Notes: generated by a model not told the origin, from the letters alone. 64,000 nt of DNA from Mesorhizobium sp. YC-39 (GCF_025753795.1 NZ_JAOWPS010000003.1:1-64000); one strand, 5' to 3'. Positions 28,415 to 39,907 are shown, numbered from the stretch's first letter. A program made the numbers and translations.

Positions 28415-28893
28415 GCAACACCGATCTCGCAAACGCTTTGCTCCAGGCCTGCCAGCGGCACAGTATCATGTTGGCGACAGCCGAAAGCTGCACCGGCGGC
28501 ATGATCATCGCCGCGCTTACCGACATCGCCGGCTCTTCCGCCGTGGTCGACCGCGGTTTCATCACCTATTCCAATGAAGCCAAGATGGACATGCTCGGCG
28601 TTGCCGCCGGCACGCTTGAAGCGCACGGCGCTGTCTCGCGCGAAACGGCGCTCGAGATGGCGACGGGTGCATTGGCCCGCTCGAGCGCCGGGCTCGCCCT
28701 CGCCGTCACCGGCATTGCCGGCCCGGGCGGCGGCTCGGCGGAAAAGCCCGTCGGGCTTATCTGGTTCGGCGTCGCCGTGGCGGGCCAACCTGTTGTCGCC
28801 GAACGCCAGCTGTTTGCCGACAACGGCCGCGATTTCATCCGCCGCGAGACCGTCAGGCACGCGCTGGAATTGGGCCTGCGCGCGCTCGCCTGA
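28411..28893 (+). CDS. CinA-family nicotinamide-nucleotide amidase (PncC-type)
   Basis: A 160-residue stand-alone CinA C-terminal domain. The sequence '[43 protein letters not shown]' holds the catalytic Ser and Lys pattern, followed by '[14 protein letters not shown]' and '[22 protein letters not shown]'. PncC deamidates nicotinamide mononucleotide to nicotinic acid mononucleotide in NAD salvage. The COG1058 N-terminal domain of full CinA is missing, as is normal for short forms. It is coupled to ispDF by a 4-base overlap. Confidence 0.92.
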   Translation: MSNTDLANALLQACQRHSIMLATAESCTGGMIIAALTDIAGSSAVVDRGFITYSNEAKMDMLGVAAGTLEAHGAVSRETALEMATGALARSSAGLALAVTGIAGPGGGSAEKPVGLIWFGVAVAGQPVVAERQLFADNGRDFIRRETVRHALELGLRALA

Positions 28894-28896
28894 AAC

Positions 28897-29352
28897 TCAG
28901 GCCGATGTCGCGCCATAGATGACATCGGCACGCTTCTCGAAGGCCTCGGAGAACATGCGAAAGGCACGGTCGAACATCGTCCCCATCAGCGCCCCGAGAA
29001 TGCGGCTCTTGAACTCATAGTCGATGAAGAAATGGACCTCGCAGCCATTATCGGCCGGGTCGAAGCGCCAGACATTGCTGAGATATTTGAACGGGCCGTC
29101 GATGTATTTGACGTCGATGGTGTTCTCGTCGGGCTTCAACAGCACCTGCGTGGTGAAGGTCTCGCGGATCGCCTTATAGCCGATGCTCATATCGGCAAGG
29201 AGAACCGTCCGGCCATCGCGCTCCTTGCGTGAGCGCACCGTCAGCGCCTCGCACAGCGGCAGGAATTGCGGATAGGTCTCGACATCGGCGACCAGTGCGA
29301 ACATTTGCTCCGGCGAATGAGAAACCCGGCGGGTGGCTTCGAATTTCGGCAT
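28897..29352 (-). CDS. COQ10/RatA-like START-domain protein
   Basis: A 151-residue SRPBCC (START-fold) protein that matches the COQ10/RatA family: 'RRVSHSPEQMFALVADVETYPQFLPLCEALTV', 'LLADMSIGYKAIRETFTTQV' and 'DYEFKSRILGALMGTMFDRAFRMFSEAFEKRA'. COQ10 members bind ubiquinone or its precursors; the E. coli homolog RatA was described as affecting ribosome subunits. It sits 12 bases after lipA, a conserved rhizobial order, which favours a respiratory or lipid role (inference). Confidence 0.88.
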   Translation of the reverse strand: MPKFEATRRVSHSPEQMFALVADVETYPQFLPLCEALTVRSRKERDGRTVLLADMSIGYKAIRETFTTQVLLKPDENTIDVKYIDGPFKYLSNVWRFDPADNGCEVHFFIDYEFKSRILGALMGTMFDRAFRMFSEAFEKRADVIYGATSA

Positions 29353-29364
29353 GAAACCAGCGCG

Positions 29365-30330
29365 TTAGGCTGATTTCTTGAGGAACGCTTCGCGCGCCGC
29401 GCGCAGCCTGGCGAAATCGTCGCCGGCATGATGCGACGAGCGTGTCAGCGGGCTCGACGCCACCAGCAGGAAACCCTTGGTCTTGCCGATCGTCTCGAAG
29501 GACTTGAATTCCTCCGGCGTGACGAAACGGATCACCGGGTGGTGTTTCTTCGACGGCTGCAGATATTGGCCGATGGTCATGAAGTCGACATTGGCCGACC
29601 GCAGATCGTCCATCAGTTGCAGGATCTCGTTCCGCTCCTCGCCGAGCCCAACCATGATGCCGGATTTGGTGAAGATCGACGGATCGAGCTCCTTGACCCG
29701 CTGCAACAGCCGGATCGAGTGGAAGTAGCGCGCACCCGGTCGCACCGTCAGATAGTTCGAGGGCACGGTTTCGAGATTGTGATTGAACACGTCGGGCTTG
29801 GCCGCCACCACGATCTCCAGCGCGCCTTCCTTGCGCAGGAAGTCTGGCGTCAGGATCTCGATCGTCGTCGAAGGCGTCGCCGCGCGGATGGCGTGGATAA
29901 CCTCGGCGAAATGCCGTGCACCGCCATCGGCAAGGTCATCACGGTCGACAGAAGTGATGACCACGTGGCTCAGACCCATCTGCTTGACCGCATGCGCGAC
30001 ACGCGCCGGCTCGTCGGGATCAAGTGCGGTCGGTATACCGGTAGCCACATTGCAGAAGGCGCAAGCGCGCGTGCAGATCTCGCCCATGATCATGAAGGTG
30101 GCGTGCTTCTTTTCCCAGCACTCGCCGATATTGGGACAGCCGGCCTCTTCGCACACCGTCACCAATTTGTGCGATTTCACGATTTCGCGCGTTTCGGCAT
30201 AGCCTTTCGACATCGGTGCCTTGACGCGGATCCAGTCGGGTTTGCGCAGCACGTCCTGATCAGGCTTGTGCGCCTTTTCGGGGTGCCGCAGGCGCGGCGC
30301 GTTGGCAATCGTGTCGAGGACGGTGACCAT
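29365..30330 (-). CDS. lipA: Lipoyl synthase
   Basis: A 321-residue radical-SAM enzyme that inserts two sulfurs into octanoyl groups to make lipoate. The auxiliary cluster cysteines are in '[13 protein letters not shown]' and the radical-SAM cluster is 'CTRACAFC' (CxxxCxxC). '[19 protein letters not shown]' and the C-terminal '[20 protein letters not shown]' (the RSSY-type serine tail) are also present. Lipoate made here serves the pyruvate dehydrogenase complex encoded just upstream. Confidence 0.97.
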   Translation of the reverse strand: MVTVLDTIANAPRLRHPEKAHKPDQDVLRKPDWIRVKAPMSKGYAETREIVKSHKLVTVCEEAGCPNIGECWEKKHATFMIMGEICTRACAFCNVATGIPTALDPDEPARVAHAVKQMGLSHVVITSVDRDDLADGGARHFAEVIHAIRAATPSTTIEILTPDFLRKEGALEIVVAAKPDVFNHNLETVPSNYLTVRPGARYFHSIRLLQRVKELDPSIFTKSGIMVGLGEERNEILQLMDDLRSANVDFMTIGQYLQPSKKHHPVIRFVTPEEFKSFETIGKTKGFLLVASSPLTRSSHHAGDDFARLRAAREAFLKKSA

Positions 30331-30406
30331 CTGAAACCCGGTTCATTTGCGACCACCGCTCCGGCGTTCGCTTTCCACAAGTCATCTAGGACTTTTTAGC
30401 GCAAAG

Positions 30407-30439
30407 AAAAAGGCTGCGGCGGCGCATGCCGCCACAGCC
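30407..30439 (-). terminator. Rho-independent terminator after the GlsB-like gene
   Basis: Read on the minus strand, the stem GGCTG(T)GGCGGC / GCCGCC(G)CAGCC with a 4-base loop is followed by TTTTT. It lies 29 bases past the stop codon of the small membrane protein. Confidence 0.8.
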
Positions 30440-30467
30440 GTTTTCGCATGGCAAGAGTTGAAATCAA

Positions 30468-30725
30468 CTAGCGGCGCACCAGACGTCCTACCCAGATCAG
30501 CAGGCAGGCGCCGATGAAGCCGGTGATCAGATAGGCGATCCAGCCCGCGCCGAAGGCACCGATATTGAGCGCCTGCAGGATGGCATTCAGCACGATGGCG
30601 CCAACGATGCCGAGAACGATGTTCATGAAGATTCCGGTGTTGCTCTTCATGAACATCTCGGCGAACCAGCCTGCCAGCCCTCCGATGATGATGGCTGCGA
30701 TCCAGCCCACGCCATTCACGTCCAT
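30468..30725 (-). CDS. GlsB/YeaQ/YmgE-family stress membrane protein
   Basis: An 85-residue, almost wholly hydrophobic protein. It has glycine-rich membrane helices: 'GWIAAIIIGGLAGWFAEMFMK', 'IFMNIVLGIVGAIVLNAIL' and 'GWIAYLITGFIGACLLIWVGRLVRR'. This is the transglycosylase-associated (GlsB/YeaQ) pattern, a stress-induced inner-membrane family of unknown mechanism. It is a single gene between lpdA and lipA with its own terminator. Confidence 0.9.
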   Translation of the reverse strand: MDVNGVGWIAAIIIGGLAGWFAEMFMKSNTGIFMNIVLGIVGAIVLNAILQALNIGAFGAGWIAYLITGFIGACLLIWVGRLVRR

Positions 30726-30827
30726 ATGCCCACTCCTCTGCTGACGGGTGAAAATGCATTCGGAAACGAACTACCTTGCGTTGAGTTCCCCGGGCGCTTG
30801 CCTGTCGAGTCTCACCTGGCCAATTTA

Positions 30828-32273
30828 TCATGCGTTCAGCGCGCGGCCATAGGCGTCGAGCACGCTTTCCTTCATCATCTCGGACAGCGTCGGATGCGGG
30901 AAAATGGTGTGCATCAGCTCTTCCTCGGTGGTCTCCAGATTCATCGCGACGACAAAGCCCTGGATCAGCTCGGTCACCTCGGCGCCGACCATATGCGCGC
31001 CGAGCAACTGGCCGGTCTTCTTGTCGAAGATGGTCTTGACGAAGCCCTGGTCCTCGCCGAGCGCGATGGCCTTGCCGTTGGCGGCGAACTGGAAGCGGCC
31101 GACACGGATGTCCTTGCCCTCGGCCTTGGCCTTTGCTTCGGTCAGGCCGACGGAGGCGACCTGCGGATTGCAGTAGGTGCAGCCGGGGATCTTCAGCTTG
31201 TCCGTGGCATGCACGCCGGGGAAATTGGCGATCTTTTCGACGCAGACCACGCCCTCGTGCTCGGCCTTGTGGGCGAGCATAGGCGGGCCGGCGACATCGC
31301 CGATGGCATAGATGCCGGGGACATTGGTCTTGCCATAGCCGTCGACGACGATGCAGCCACGTTCGGTCTTCACACCGAGCGCTTCAAGGCCGAGATTTTC
31401 GATGTTGCCCTGCACGCCGATGGCCGAGATCATCCGCTCGGCGATGATCTTCTCGACCTTGCCGTCCTTCATCTCGACATGGGCGGTGATCGAGTTGGCG
31501 CCCTTCTCGACCTTGGTCACCTTGGCCTCGAGGATGATCTTCATGCCTTGCTTCTCGAACTGCTTCTGCGCGAATTTCGAGACCTCGGCGTCCTCGACCG
31601 GCATCACCGCCGGCAACAGCTCGACCACGGTCACCTCGGCGCCCATGGTGCGGTAGAAGGAGGCGAATTCAATGCCGATGGCGCCGGAGCCCATCACCAG
31701 CAGCGATTTCGGTATCTCTTTCGGCACCATCGCCTCGAAATAGGTCCAGATCAGCTTTCCGTCCGGCTCGATGCCGGGCAGAGCGCGCGGTCTGGCGCCA
31801 GTGGCCAGGATGATGTGCTTGGCCGTGTAGGTGCCCTCGCCCTTGACGCCCTTCGGCGCCGGTGGCTGCGGCTCCATCGGCTTCTTGGCCGTCTTGGAAA
31901 CGACGATCTCGCCGGGTTTTGTCAGCTTGGCCTCGCCCCAGATGACGTCGACCTTGTTCTTCTTCATCAGGAAGGCAACGCCGCCATTGAGCCTGAGCGA
32001 AACCTTGCGCGAGCGGTCGACCACGGCTGACGTGTCGACGCTGACCTTGCCGTCGAGCTTCAGGCCATAGTCCTTCAGATGATCCGAATAATGCATGATC
32101 TCGGCCGAGCGCAGCAGCGCCTTGGTCGGGATGCAGCCCCAGTTGAGGCAGATACCGCCGAGATGCTCGCGCTCGACGATCGCCGTCTTGAAGCCGAGCT
32201 GGGCGGAACGCACCGCCGTGACATAGCCGCCGGGGCCGGAGCCGATGATGATGACGTCGTAGTTCTCAGCCAC
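30828..32273 (-). CDS. lpdA: Dihydrolipoyl dehydrogenase (E3)
   Basis: A 481-residue FAD disulfide oxidoreductase that reoxidises dihydrolipoate and reduces NAD. FAD motif 'DVIIIGSGPGGYVTAVRSAQLG', redox pair 'GGICLNWGCIPTKAL' (CxxxxC), second dinucleotide motif 'LLVMGSGAIGIEFASFYRTMGAEVTVVE', 'VPGIYAIGDVAGPPMLAHKAEHEG' and the catalytic His-Glu in 'HPTLSEMM'. It is the last gene of the pyruvate dehydrogenase operon, so it is the E3 of that complex. Confidence 0.96.
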   Translation of the reverse strand: MAENYDVIIIGSGPGGYVTAVRSAQLGFKTAIVEREHLGGICLNWGCIPTKALLRSAEIMHYSDHLKDYGLKLDGKVSVDTSAVVDRSRKVSLRLNGGVAFLMKKNKVDVIWGEAKLTKPGEIVVSKTAKKPMEPQPPAPKGVKGEGTYTAKHIILATGARPRALPGIEPDGKLIWTYFEAMVPKEIPKSLLVMGSGAIGIEFASFYRTMGAEVTVVELLPAVMPVEDAEVSKFAQKQFEKQGMKIILEAKVTKVEKGANSITAHVEMKDGKVEKIIAERMISAIGVQGNIENLGLEALGVKTERGCIVVDGYGKTNVPGIYAIGDVAGPPMLAHKAEHEGVVCVEKIANFPGVHATDKLKIPGCTYCNPQVASVGLTEAKAKAEGKDIRVGRFQFAANGKAIALGEDQGFVKTIFDKKTGQLLGAHMVGAEVTELIQGFVVAMNLETTEEELMHTIFPHPTLSEMMKESVLDAYGRALNA

Positions 32274-32292
32274 GGATTTTCTCCTTGATTCC

Positions 32293-32931
32293 CTAGAGTT
32301 CCAGCATGACGCGCACGAGCGGCGCCAGCGCTGCGCCTATTTTTCGAGTGTTCTCGGCGTCGAGATGGACGCCGTCGAGCGGCGTGGTCTCGGCCACCGA
32401 GCCCGCGTCGAAGAAGCCGCAGCCGGCTTCATCGGCAAGGGCGGAATATTGCACTGCCAGCCGCTTCGAAGCCTCATCGCCGCCGGCGAACATCTCCTTG
32501 AATTCGGCATTGTCGGTGCGGCTGACCGCGGGCGGCGCAACAATCAGGATCTGCGGCGCCGGCCAATCGAAGGGGTAATCGTGGCCGCGCACAATATCGA
32601 TCAAGCGCTGGATGCCTTGCTTGGCCGCGACCGGATTGCCGTGGATCCACGGCTTCATGTCGTTGGCGCCGAGCATGATGACGATGAGGTCGATCGGCGC
32701 ATGGCTCGTCAGGATCGTCGGCAGAACTCTCGCGCCGTTGCGGTCGGCTCCGGCCAGATGGTCGTCAAAGGCCGTGGTGCGGCCGTTCAGGCCCTCGGCG
32801 ATGACTTCCACACCGCCGCCCAGCGCCTTCCCCAGCACGCTCGGCCAGCGGTCTTCGAGCGGGTGGCGGTCGAGACTTGCCGCGTCATAGCCCCAGGTCA
32901 GCGAATCGCCATAGCAGAGAACTGTTTTCAC
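32293..32931 (-). CDS. SGNH/GDSL hydrolase (arylesterase-like)
   Basis: A 212-residue esterase. Block I 'YGDSLTWGYD' holds the nucleophilic Ser (residue 10), block III is 'IMLGANDMK', and block V 'DGVHLDAENTRKIG' holds the catalytic Asp and His. The start is GTG 32931, overlapping the stop of the membrane protein gene upstream by 4 bases (GTGA). Homologs hydrolyse short acyl or aryl esters or deacetylate carbohydrates. Its place inside the pdh operon, before lpdA, is seen in related rhizobia, but its link to the complex is unknown. Confidence 0.85.
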   Translation of the reverse strand: MKTVLCYGDSLTWGYDAASLDRHPLEDRWPSVLGKALGGGVEVIAEGLNGRTTAFDDHLAGADRNGARVLPTILTSHAPIDLIVIMLGANDMKPWIHGNPVAAKQGIQRLIDIVRGHDYPFDWPAPQILIVAPPAVSRTDNAEFKEMFAGGDEASKRLAVQYSALADEAGCGFFDAGSVAETTPLDGVHLDAENTRKIGAALAPLVRVMLEL

Positions 32932-33353
32932 GCGCTTGCCCCGCTCCTGCCAAAACCTGCCTGCGAGCGCCTTGCGCGCCAGCCCACGAACAACCACTGG
33001 ACCAGCACAGTGGCGATGCCGGGCAGAACGAGACCGGCGACAACCCTGAGATCGCTCGACCACTGGCTCCTGCCCGGCGGCTGGGAGAAAGTCCAGGCGA
33101 TCAGGCCAAGCCCGACAAGCACGAAAAGCGCGATTGCGCACAGGGCCGTCAGACCTATGGCCCTTTGCGCATCCGACATGAACTGCGCAATGAAAAACGC
33201 GACCGTCACCAGGATGGTGACGAGAGCCGAGATCATGAAGACAAGGATGTACTCGACATCAGCGTCGGTGGCGACGGCGAGCCCTTGCGCCACCAGCCCG
33301 CCGGCCAAACCGGAAAGGACGAAGGCAAAAAGGCTGGTGAAGAATCTCCGCAC
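32928..33353 (-). CDS. Small four-helix membrane protein of the pdh operon
   Basis: A 141-residue inner-membrane protein that I do not recognise by family. Hydrophobic segments are about 7-27 (SLFAFVLSGLAGGLVAQGLA), 37-60 (LVFMISALVTILVTVAFFIAQF), 67-88 (GLTALCAIALFVLVGLGLIAW) and 105-123 (VVAGLVLPGIATVLVQWLFVG). A basic C-terminus follows. It begins 15 bases after pdhC and overlaps the SGNH gene by 4 bases, so it is expressed with the pyruvate dehydrogenase genes. Confidence 0.7.
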   Translation of the reverse strand: MRRFFTSLFAFVLSGLAGGLVAQGLAVATDADVEYILVFMISALVTILVTVAFFIAQFMSDAQRAIGLTALCAIALFVLVGLGLIAWTFSQPPGRSQWSSDLRVVAGLVLPGIATVLVQWLFVGWRARRSQAGFGRSGASA

Positions 33354-33368
33354 CGCCTTCTTCCCTCT

Positions 33369-34757
33369 CTAGACCAGCATGCCCATCGGGTTTTCGATCA
33401 TGCGCTTGAAGGCGACGAGCAGTTCGGCGCCAAGCGCACCGTCGACGGCGCGGTGATCGGTCGACAGCGTCACCGACATGATGGTGGCTATTTTGATCTC
33501 GCCATTCTTGACCACAGCGCGCTCCTCGCCGGCACCGACAGCCAGGATCGTCGCATGCGGCGGGTTGATGACGGCGGCAAAGTCCTTGATGCCGAACATG
33601 CCGAGATTGGACACTGCCGTGGTGCCGCCCTGGTACTCTTCCGGCTTCAGCTTGCGGCTGCGGGCACGACTGGCAAGGTCCTTCATCTCATTCGAAATGA
33701 CGGACAGCGTCTTTTCGTCGGCGCGCCGGATGATCGGCGTGATCAGTCCGCCCGGGATCGATACGGCAACGCCGACATCGGCATGCTTGTGCTTGACCAT
33801 GGCACTGTCGGTCCAGGACGCGTTGGCGTCCGGCACCGCCATCAGCGCCATCGCCATCGCCTTGATGACCATGTCGTTGACCGAGAGTTTGTAGGCGGGC
33901 GCCTCACCCTTGTCGGTCTTCTTCATCGGGGCTGCAGCGTTGATCTGCGTGCGCAGCGCCAGCAGCGCGTCGAGCTCGCAGTCGAGCGTTAGGTAAAAAT
34001 GCGGGATCGTGCTCTTGGCCTCGACCAGGCGGCGCGCGATCGTCTTGCGCATATTGTCGTGCGGGACAAGGTCATAGGAGCCTTCGGCGAACAGTTTCAG
34101 CACCTGCTCGTCGGACATGGCTTTTGGCGCGGCAGCAGGAGCCGCCGGAGTACCAGCGGGCGCGGCTTTCGCGGCTGGCGCCGCCTTGGCGCCGCCGGAA
34201 GAAATCGCCGCGTCGACATCGGCTTTGACCACGCGGCCATGCGGGCCGGAGCCCGTCACCGCCGAGACGTCGACGCCCGCTTCCCTGGCGATGCGGCGGG
34301 CAAGGGGCGAGGCAAAGGTGCGTTCGCCGCTTGCATGGCCATTGCCAACCGGAGCCGTCTTGGGCGCCGGTGCGGCGGCAGGTTCTGCCTTTGGCGCCTC
34401 CGGCTTCGGTGCTTCCGCCTTCGGTGCTTCAGCTTTCGCGGCGTCTGTTTTTGGCGCCTCGGCCTTTGCCGGCGCGGCATTGCCGCCACTCTTGGCGGCG
34501 GCACTTGCATCCTCGCCCTCGGCCGCGAGCACGGCGATCAGCGCGTTGACCTTGACGCCTTCGGTGCCGGCCGGAACGACCAGTTTGGCAACGGTACCCT
34601 CATCGACCGCTTCGACTTCCATCGTCGCCTTGTCGGTCTCGATCTCGGCGATCACGTCACCCGGCGAGACCTTGTCGCCTTCTTTGACCAACCACTTGGA
34701 AAGATTGCCCTCTTCCATCGTGGGCGAGAGCGCCGGCATGGTGATGTTGATTGGCAT
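33369..34757 (-). CDS. pdhC: Pyruvate dehydrogenase E2, dihydrolipoamide acetyltransferase
   Basis: A 462-residue E2 core protein. The lipoyl domain is residues 1-80, with the lipoylated Lys43 in '[15 protein letters not shown]'. A long Ala/Pro/Lys-rich flexible linker (about 85-140) carries repeated 'KAEAPK' units. The E1/E3-binding domain is near 150-185 ('SPLARRIAREAGVDVSAVTGSGPHGRVVKADVDA'). The catalytic domain ends with 'LSTDHRAVDGALGAELL' (active-site HxxxDG). It transfers acetyl groups to CoA. There is only one lipoyl domain here, but PdhB carries another. Confidence 0.96.
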   Translation of the reverse strand: MPINITMPALSPTMEEGNLSKWLVKEGDKVSPGDVIAEIETDKATMEVEAVDEGTVAKLVVPAGTEGVKVNALIAVLAAEGEDASAAAKSGGNAAPAKAEAPKTDAAKAEAPKAEAPKPEAPKAEPAAAPAPKTAPVGNGHASGERTFASPLARRIAREAGVDVSAVTGSGPHGRVVKADVDAAISSGGAKAAPAAKAAPAGTPAAPAAAPKAMSDEQVLKLFAEGSYDLVPHDNMRKTIARRLVEAKSTIPHFYLTLDCELDALLALRTQINAAAPMKKTDKGEAPAYKLSVNDMVIKAMAMALMAVPDANASWTDSAMVKHKHADVGVAVSIPGGLITPIIRRADEKTLSVISNEMKDLASRARSRKLKPEEYQGGTTAVSNLGMFGIKDFAAVINPPHATILAVGAGEERAVVKNGEIKIATIMSVTLSTDHRAVDGALGAELLVAFKRMIENPMGMLV

Positions 34758-34775
34758 ATCTTCCTCCCGCCTTGC

Positions 34776-36161
<1,386 letters not shown>

Positions 36162-36176
36162 GTCCTTGCCCTCCCG

Positions 36177-37217
36177 TTACAATACGATGTCGGTCCAGAG
36201 CTCGGACGGATCCGGCTCCGCGTCGTTCTGGGCAAATTCGGCGGCGTCGGCAACGATGTCGCGGACCTCCTTGTCGACGGTCTTGAGCTCGTCCTCGGTA
36301 GCCCATTTCTTGTCGAGCAGCCGCGCCTTTACCTGCTCGATCGGGTCATGCTCGGAGCGCATCTTCTGCACTTCTTCCTTGGAGCGGTACTTTGCCGGAT
36401 CCGACATCGAGTGGCCGCGATAGCGGTAGGTCTGCATTTCGAGGATCAGCGGCCCGTTGCCGGCGCGGCACCATTCGGTGGCGAGGTCGCCGGCGGATTT
36501 GACCGCACGCACATCCATGCCGTCGACCTGGATGCCGGGAATCTTGAAGGAGGCGCCACGGTGCGAAAAGTCGGTTTCGGCCGAGGACCGCGAGACGGAA
36601 GTGCCCATGGCGTAGCGGTTGTTCTCGATGATGTAGATCACCGGCAGCTTCCACAGCGAGGCCATGTTGAAGCTTTCATAGACCTGGCCCTGATTGGCGG
36701 CGCCGTCGCCGAAATAGGTCAGCGAGACATTGTTGTTGCCGCGATAGCGGTTGGCGAAGGCCAGGCCCGTGCCGAGCGACACCTGCGCGCCGACAATGCC
36801 GTGACCGCCGTAAAAATGCTTCTCCTTGGAGAACATGTGCATGGAGCCGCCCTTGCCCCTGGACAGGCCGCCACGGCGACCGGTCAGCTCGGCCATGACG
36901 CCGCGCGGCGACAATTCCATCGCCAGCATGTGGCCGTGGTCGCGGTAGGCGGTGATCATCTGGTCGCCATCGACCAGCGCCATCTTCATGCCGGTGACAA
37001 CAGCTTCCTGGCCGATATAGAGATGGCAGAAGCCGCCGATAAAGCCCATGCCGTAGAGCTGGCCGGCCTTTTCCTCGAAGCGGCGGATGAGCAGCATGTG
37101 CCGGTAGGCGGCAAGCTCCTCGTCCTTGGTGAAGTCAGCGGGCTTCGGGGCTGAAAGTCCTGACGATTTGCCGTCGGATCTCGATTTGGCAGGCGCTTTT
37201 CTGGCGGCGGTGGCCAT
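36177..37217 (-). CDS. pdhA: Pyruvate dehydrogenase E1 alpha
   Basis: A 346-residue thiamine-diphosphate-binding subunit that decarboxylates pyruvate. 'YRHMLLIRRFEEKAGQLYGMGFIGGFCHLYIGQEAV', 'TAYRDHGHMLA', 'RGKGGSMHMFS' and the ThDP motif 'TYFGDGAANQGQVYESFNMASLWKLPVIYIIENN' are all present. A basic, Lys/Ala-rich N-terminus of about 30 residues precedes the domain. It is the first gene of pdhA-pdhB-pdhC-(membrane protein)-(SGNH)-lpdA, all with gaps under 20 bases. The roughly 190 bases upstream hold the operon promoter region. Confidence 0.96.
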   Translation of the reverse strand: MATAARKAPAKSRSDGKSSGLSAPKPADFTKDEELAAYRHMLLIRRFEEKAGQLYGMGFIGGFCHLYIGQEAVVTGMKMALVDGDQMITAYRDHGHMLAMELSPRGVMAELTGRRGGLSRGKGGSMHMFSKEKHFYGGHGIVGAQVSLGTGLAFANRYRGNNNVSLTYFGDGAANQGQVYESFNMASLWKLPVIYIIENNRYAMGTSVSRSSAETDFSHRGASFKIPGIQVDGMDVRAVKSAGDLATEWCRAGNGPLILEMQTYRYRGHSMSDPAKYRSKEEVQKMRSEHDPIEQVKARLLDKKWATEDELKTVDKEVRDIVADAAEFAQNDAEPDPSELWTDIVL

Positions 37218-37411
37218 GCATCACTCCCTGTTGCGTCTCTTTGTGGACATTTGAGCAAGATGAAATCTGCTCTGAGGGAGATCAGTCCTCCCCACCGATT
37301 TGAAGGAAGCTAACACGCGAGAATAGGTTTCGCCATGCTGAAAAACGCATGGCTGGCATGCATCTAAGCGATTAAAATCGTTGAAAATATCGGCGATTAA
37401 CTGGAATCTAG

Positions 37412-37735
37412 TTATCTAGTCGACGACGGCAGCATGATGGTGATTTCGTCGGTATGGGACAGATTGAGCGCCTTGCGCGCCTGCTCGTCGAGCATGTCCT
37501 TTTCCAGCGTGCCTTCGTGCATGAGCTGGACACGGCGTTGCAGATCGATCCGACGTGCCTTGACGGCATCGAGCTTGCCCTGCAGGTCAACGGTTTGGGC
37601 TTCGAGCCGGTACTTGGAATAGATGCCGAATTCGCCGTGATAGGCGTGGAAACCGAAATAGGCCAGGAACGCCACACAGAGCGAGGGAATGATCAGCCGA
37701 CCGGTGTTTCTCTGCTTGTGCTGGCGTGTCCACAT
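37412..37735 (-). CDS. ftsB: FtsB/DivIC-type septum formation protein
   Basis: A 107-residue bitopic membrane protein of the divisome. A short basic cytoplasmic start is followed by one membrane helix (about 13-31, 'LIIPSLCVAFLAYFGFHAYHG'). A periplasmic coiled coil follows ('LEAQTVDLQGKLDAVKARRIDLQRRVQLM'), ending 'EKDMLDEQARKALNLSHTDEITIML'. This is the FtsB/DivIC family pattern. ATG 37735 has AGAGGA upstream; longer starts are possible. It lies downstream of eno, the same pairing as in E. coli relatives. Confidence 0.88.
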   Translation of the reverse strand: MWTRQHKQRNTGRLIIPSLCVAFLAYFGFHAYHGEFGIYSKYRLEAQTVDLQGKLDAVKARRIDLQRRVQLMHEGTLEKDMLDEQARKALNLSHTDEITIMLPSSTR

Positions 37736-37817
37736 GTCCAAATCCTCTGCCCTCCTTTCTCGCTCCATTGTGCTTAATGGACGGTTACGGACGACAGAAT
37801 TTGGCGGTCTTGAAAAC

Positions 37818-37842
37818 AAAAAGGGCGGGAATGTCCCCGCCC
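37818..37842 (-). terminator. Rho-independent terminator of enolase
   Basis: Read on the minus strand, a 7-base GC stem GGGCGGG / CCCGCCC with a 6-base loop is followed by TTTTT, 27 bases past the enolase stop. Confidence 0.82.
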
Positions 37843-37868
37843 TCGTCGTTTACTGATCGTTTCCAGAA

Positions 37869-39263
<1,395 letters not shown>

Positions 39264-39341
39264 TCATCATAAGTCATGCGCGCCGCTCCGGCTTCTGGTT
39301 TATGATTCCGACGCGCGGGGCGAAACAGGAGGAGTTTCGCC

Positions 39342-39464
39342 ATGTCCCAGTTGAGCGGTATCGTGAGTTTATTCCTGATTGCAGCTGCGTTCCTGACGTC
39401 ATGCGACAATCAGCAGCCCCAGCAGGGATCATCACCGTTGCCGGCCCTGCAAATTGCGCAATAG
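39342..39464 (+). CDS. Short lipoprotein, 40 residues
   Basis: A 40-residue open frame with a perfect AGGAGG seven to eight bases before the ATG. It has a hydrophobic signal 'IVSLFLIAAAFLTSC', in which LTSC is a lipobox with the lipidated Cys at residue 21. The mature peptide would be only about 20 residues, polar and Gln-rich (CDNQQPQQGSS...). A strong hairpin follows 15 bases after the stop codon. Ribosome site, signal, lipobox and terminator together make it a credible gene, in the manner of entericidin-like or other micro-lipoproteins. Function unknown. Confidence 0.65.
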   Translation: MSQLSGIVSLFLIAAAFLTSCDNQQPQQGSSPLPALQIAQ

Positions 39465-39479
39465 TTTTGTCGCATCTCG

Positions 39480-39506
39480 AAAGGCCCCCGGTTGACGGGG
39501 GCCTTT
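39480..39506. terminator. Bidirectional hairpin terminator
   Basis: An 11-base perfect stem, AAAGGCCCCCG / CGGGGGCCTTT, with a 5-base loop, lies between the small lipoprotein gene (+) and the PRC-barrel gene (-). Either strand gives a stem ending in CCTTT, so it can serve both. Confidence 0.75.
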
Positions 39507-39541
39507 CTGATTCAACTATACTTATCCGGACATGCGCCAGG

Positions 39542-39907
39542 TCAGTGCCAGTAGGGTTCGACCTTGTAGTAGTTGTACGAAGCGTCACGTGCCGCCTCGC
39601 CGTCGGCGCCTGTCAGTTCGTTGATCGAATAGGCAGGTGCGGCTGTTAGCTGTTCCTTGGTGAAGGGCACGACGTAGCCACCCTTGTCCTCATCATAGTC
39701 GAGGCTCGCCCAGGGAACGGCGTGGTACTTCTCGCCGATGCCAAGAAATCCGCCAAAGCCGATCACAGCGAACATGATGCCGTTCGACGTCTTGTCGAGC
39801 ATGACGTCCTCAATGTCGCCGATGTGCGTGCCTTCGGTGTTGTAGACCGACGTGCCGATGACGCGCGAAGCGGCAATGGCCTCGGTGTGCCCAGTCTGGG
39901 TTGTCAT
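39542..39907 (-). CDS. PRC-barrel domain protein
   Basis: A 121-residue protein with a single PRC-barrel: 'SRVIGTSVYNTEGTHIGDIEDVMLDKTSNGIMFAVIGFGGFLGIGEKYHAVPWASLDYD'. Such domains occur in stress proteins, in the photosynthetic reaction centre H subunit and in RimM. No other domain or signal is present. The start has AGAGGAG upstream. It is probably a soluble stress-related protein (inference from relatives). Confidence 0.88.
   Translation of the reverse strand: MTTQTGHTEAIAASRVIGTSVYNTEGTHIGDIEDVMLDKTSNGIMFAVIGFGGFLGIGEKYHAVPWASLDYDEDKGGYVVPFTKEQLTAAPAYSINELTGADGEAARDASYNYYKVEPYWH

Noticed and set aside
27149..28432. A 427-codon minus-strand frame opposite ispDF.
   Set aside because: IspDF has complete motifs and a coupled downstream gene. 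The antisense frame has no recognisable fold.
34375..34500. Repeated short units inside pdhC as a possible DNA repeat array.
   Set aside because: They encode the Ala/Pro/Lys-rich flexible linker of the E2 protein, which is normally repetitive; there are no CRISPR-like spacers.
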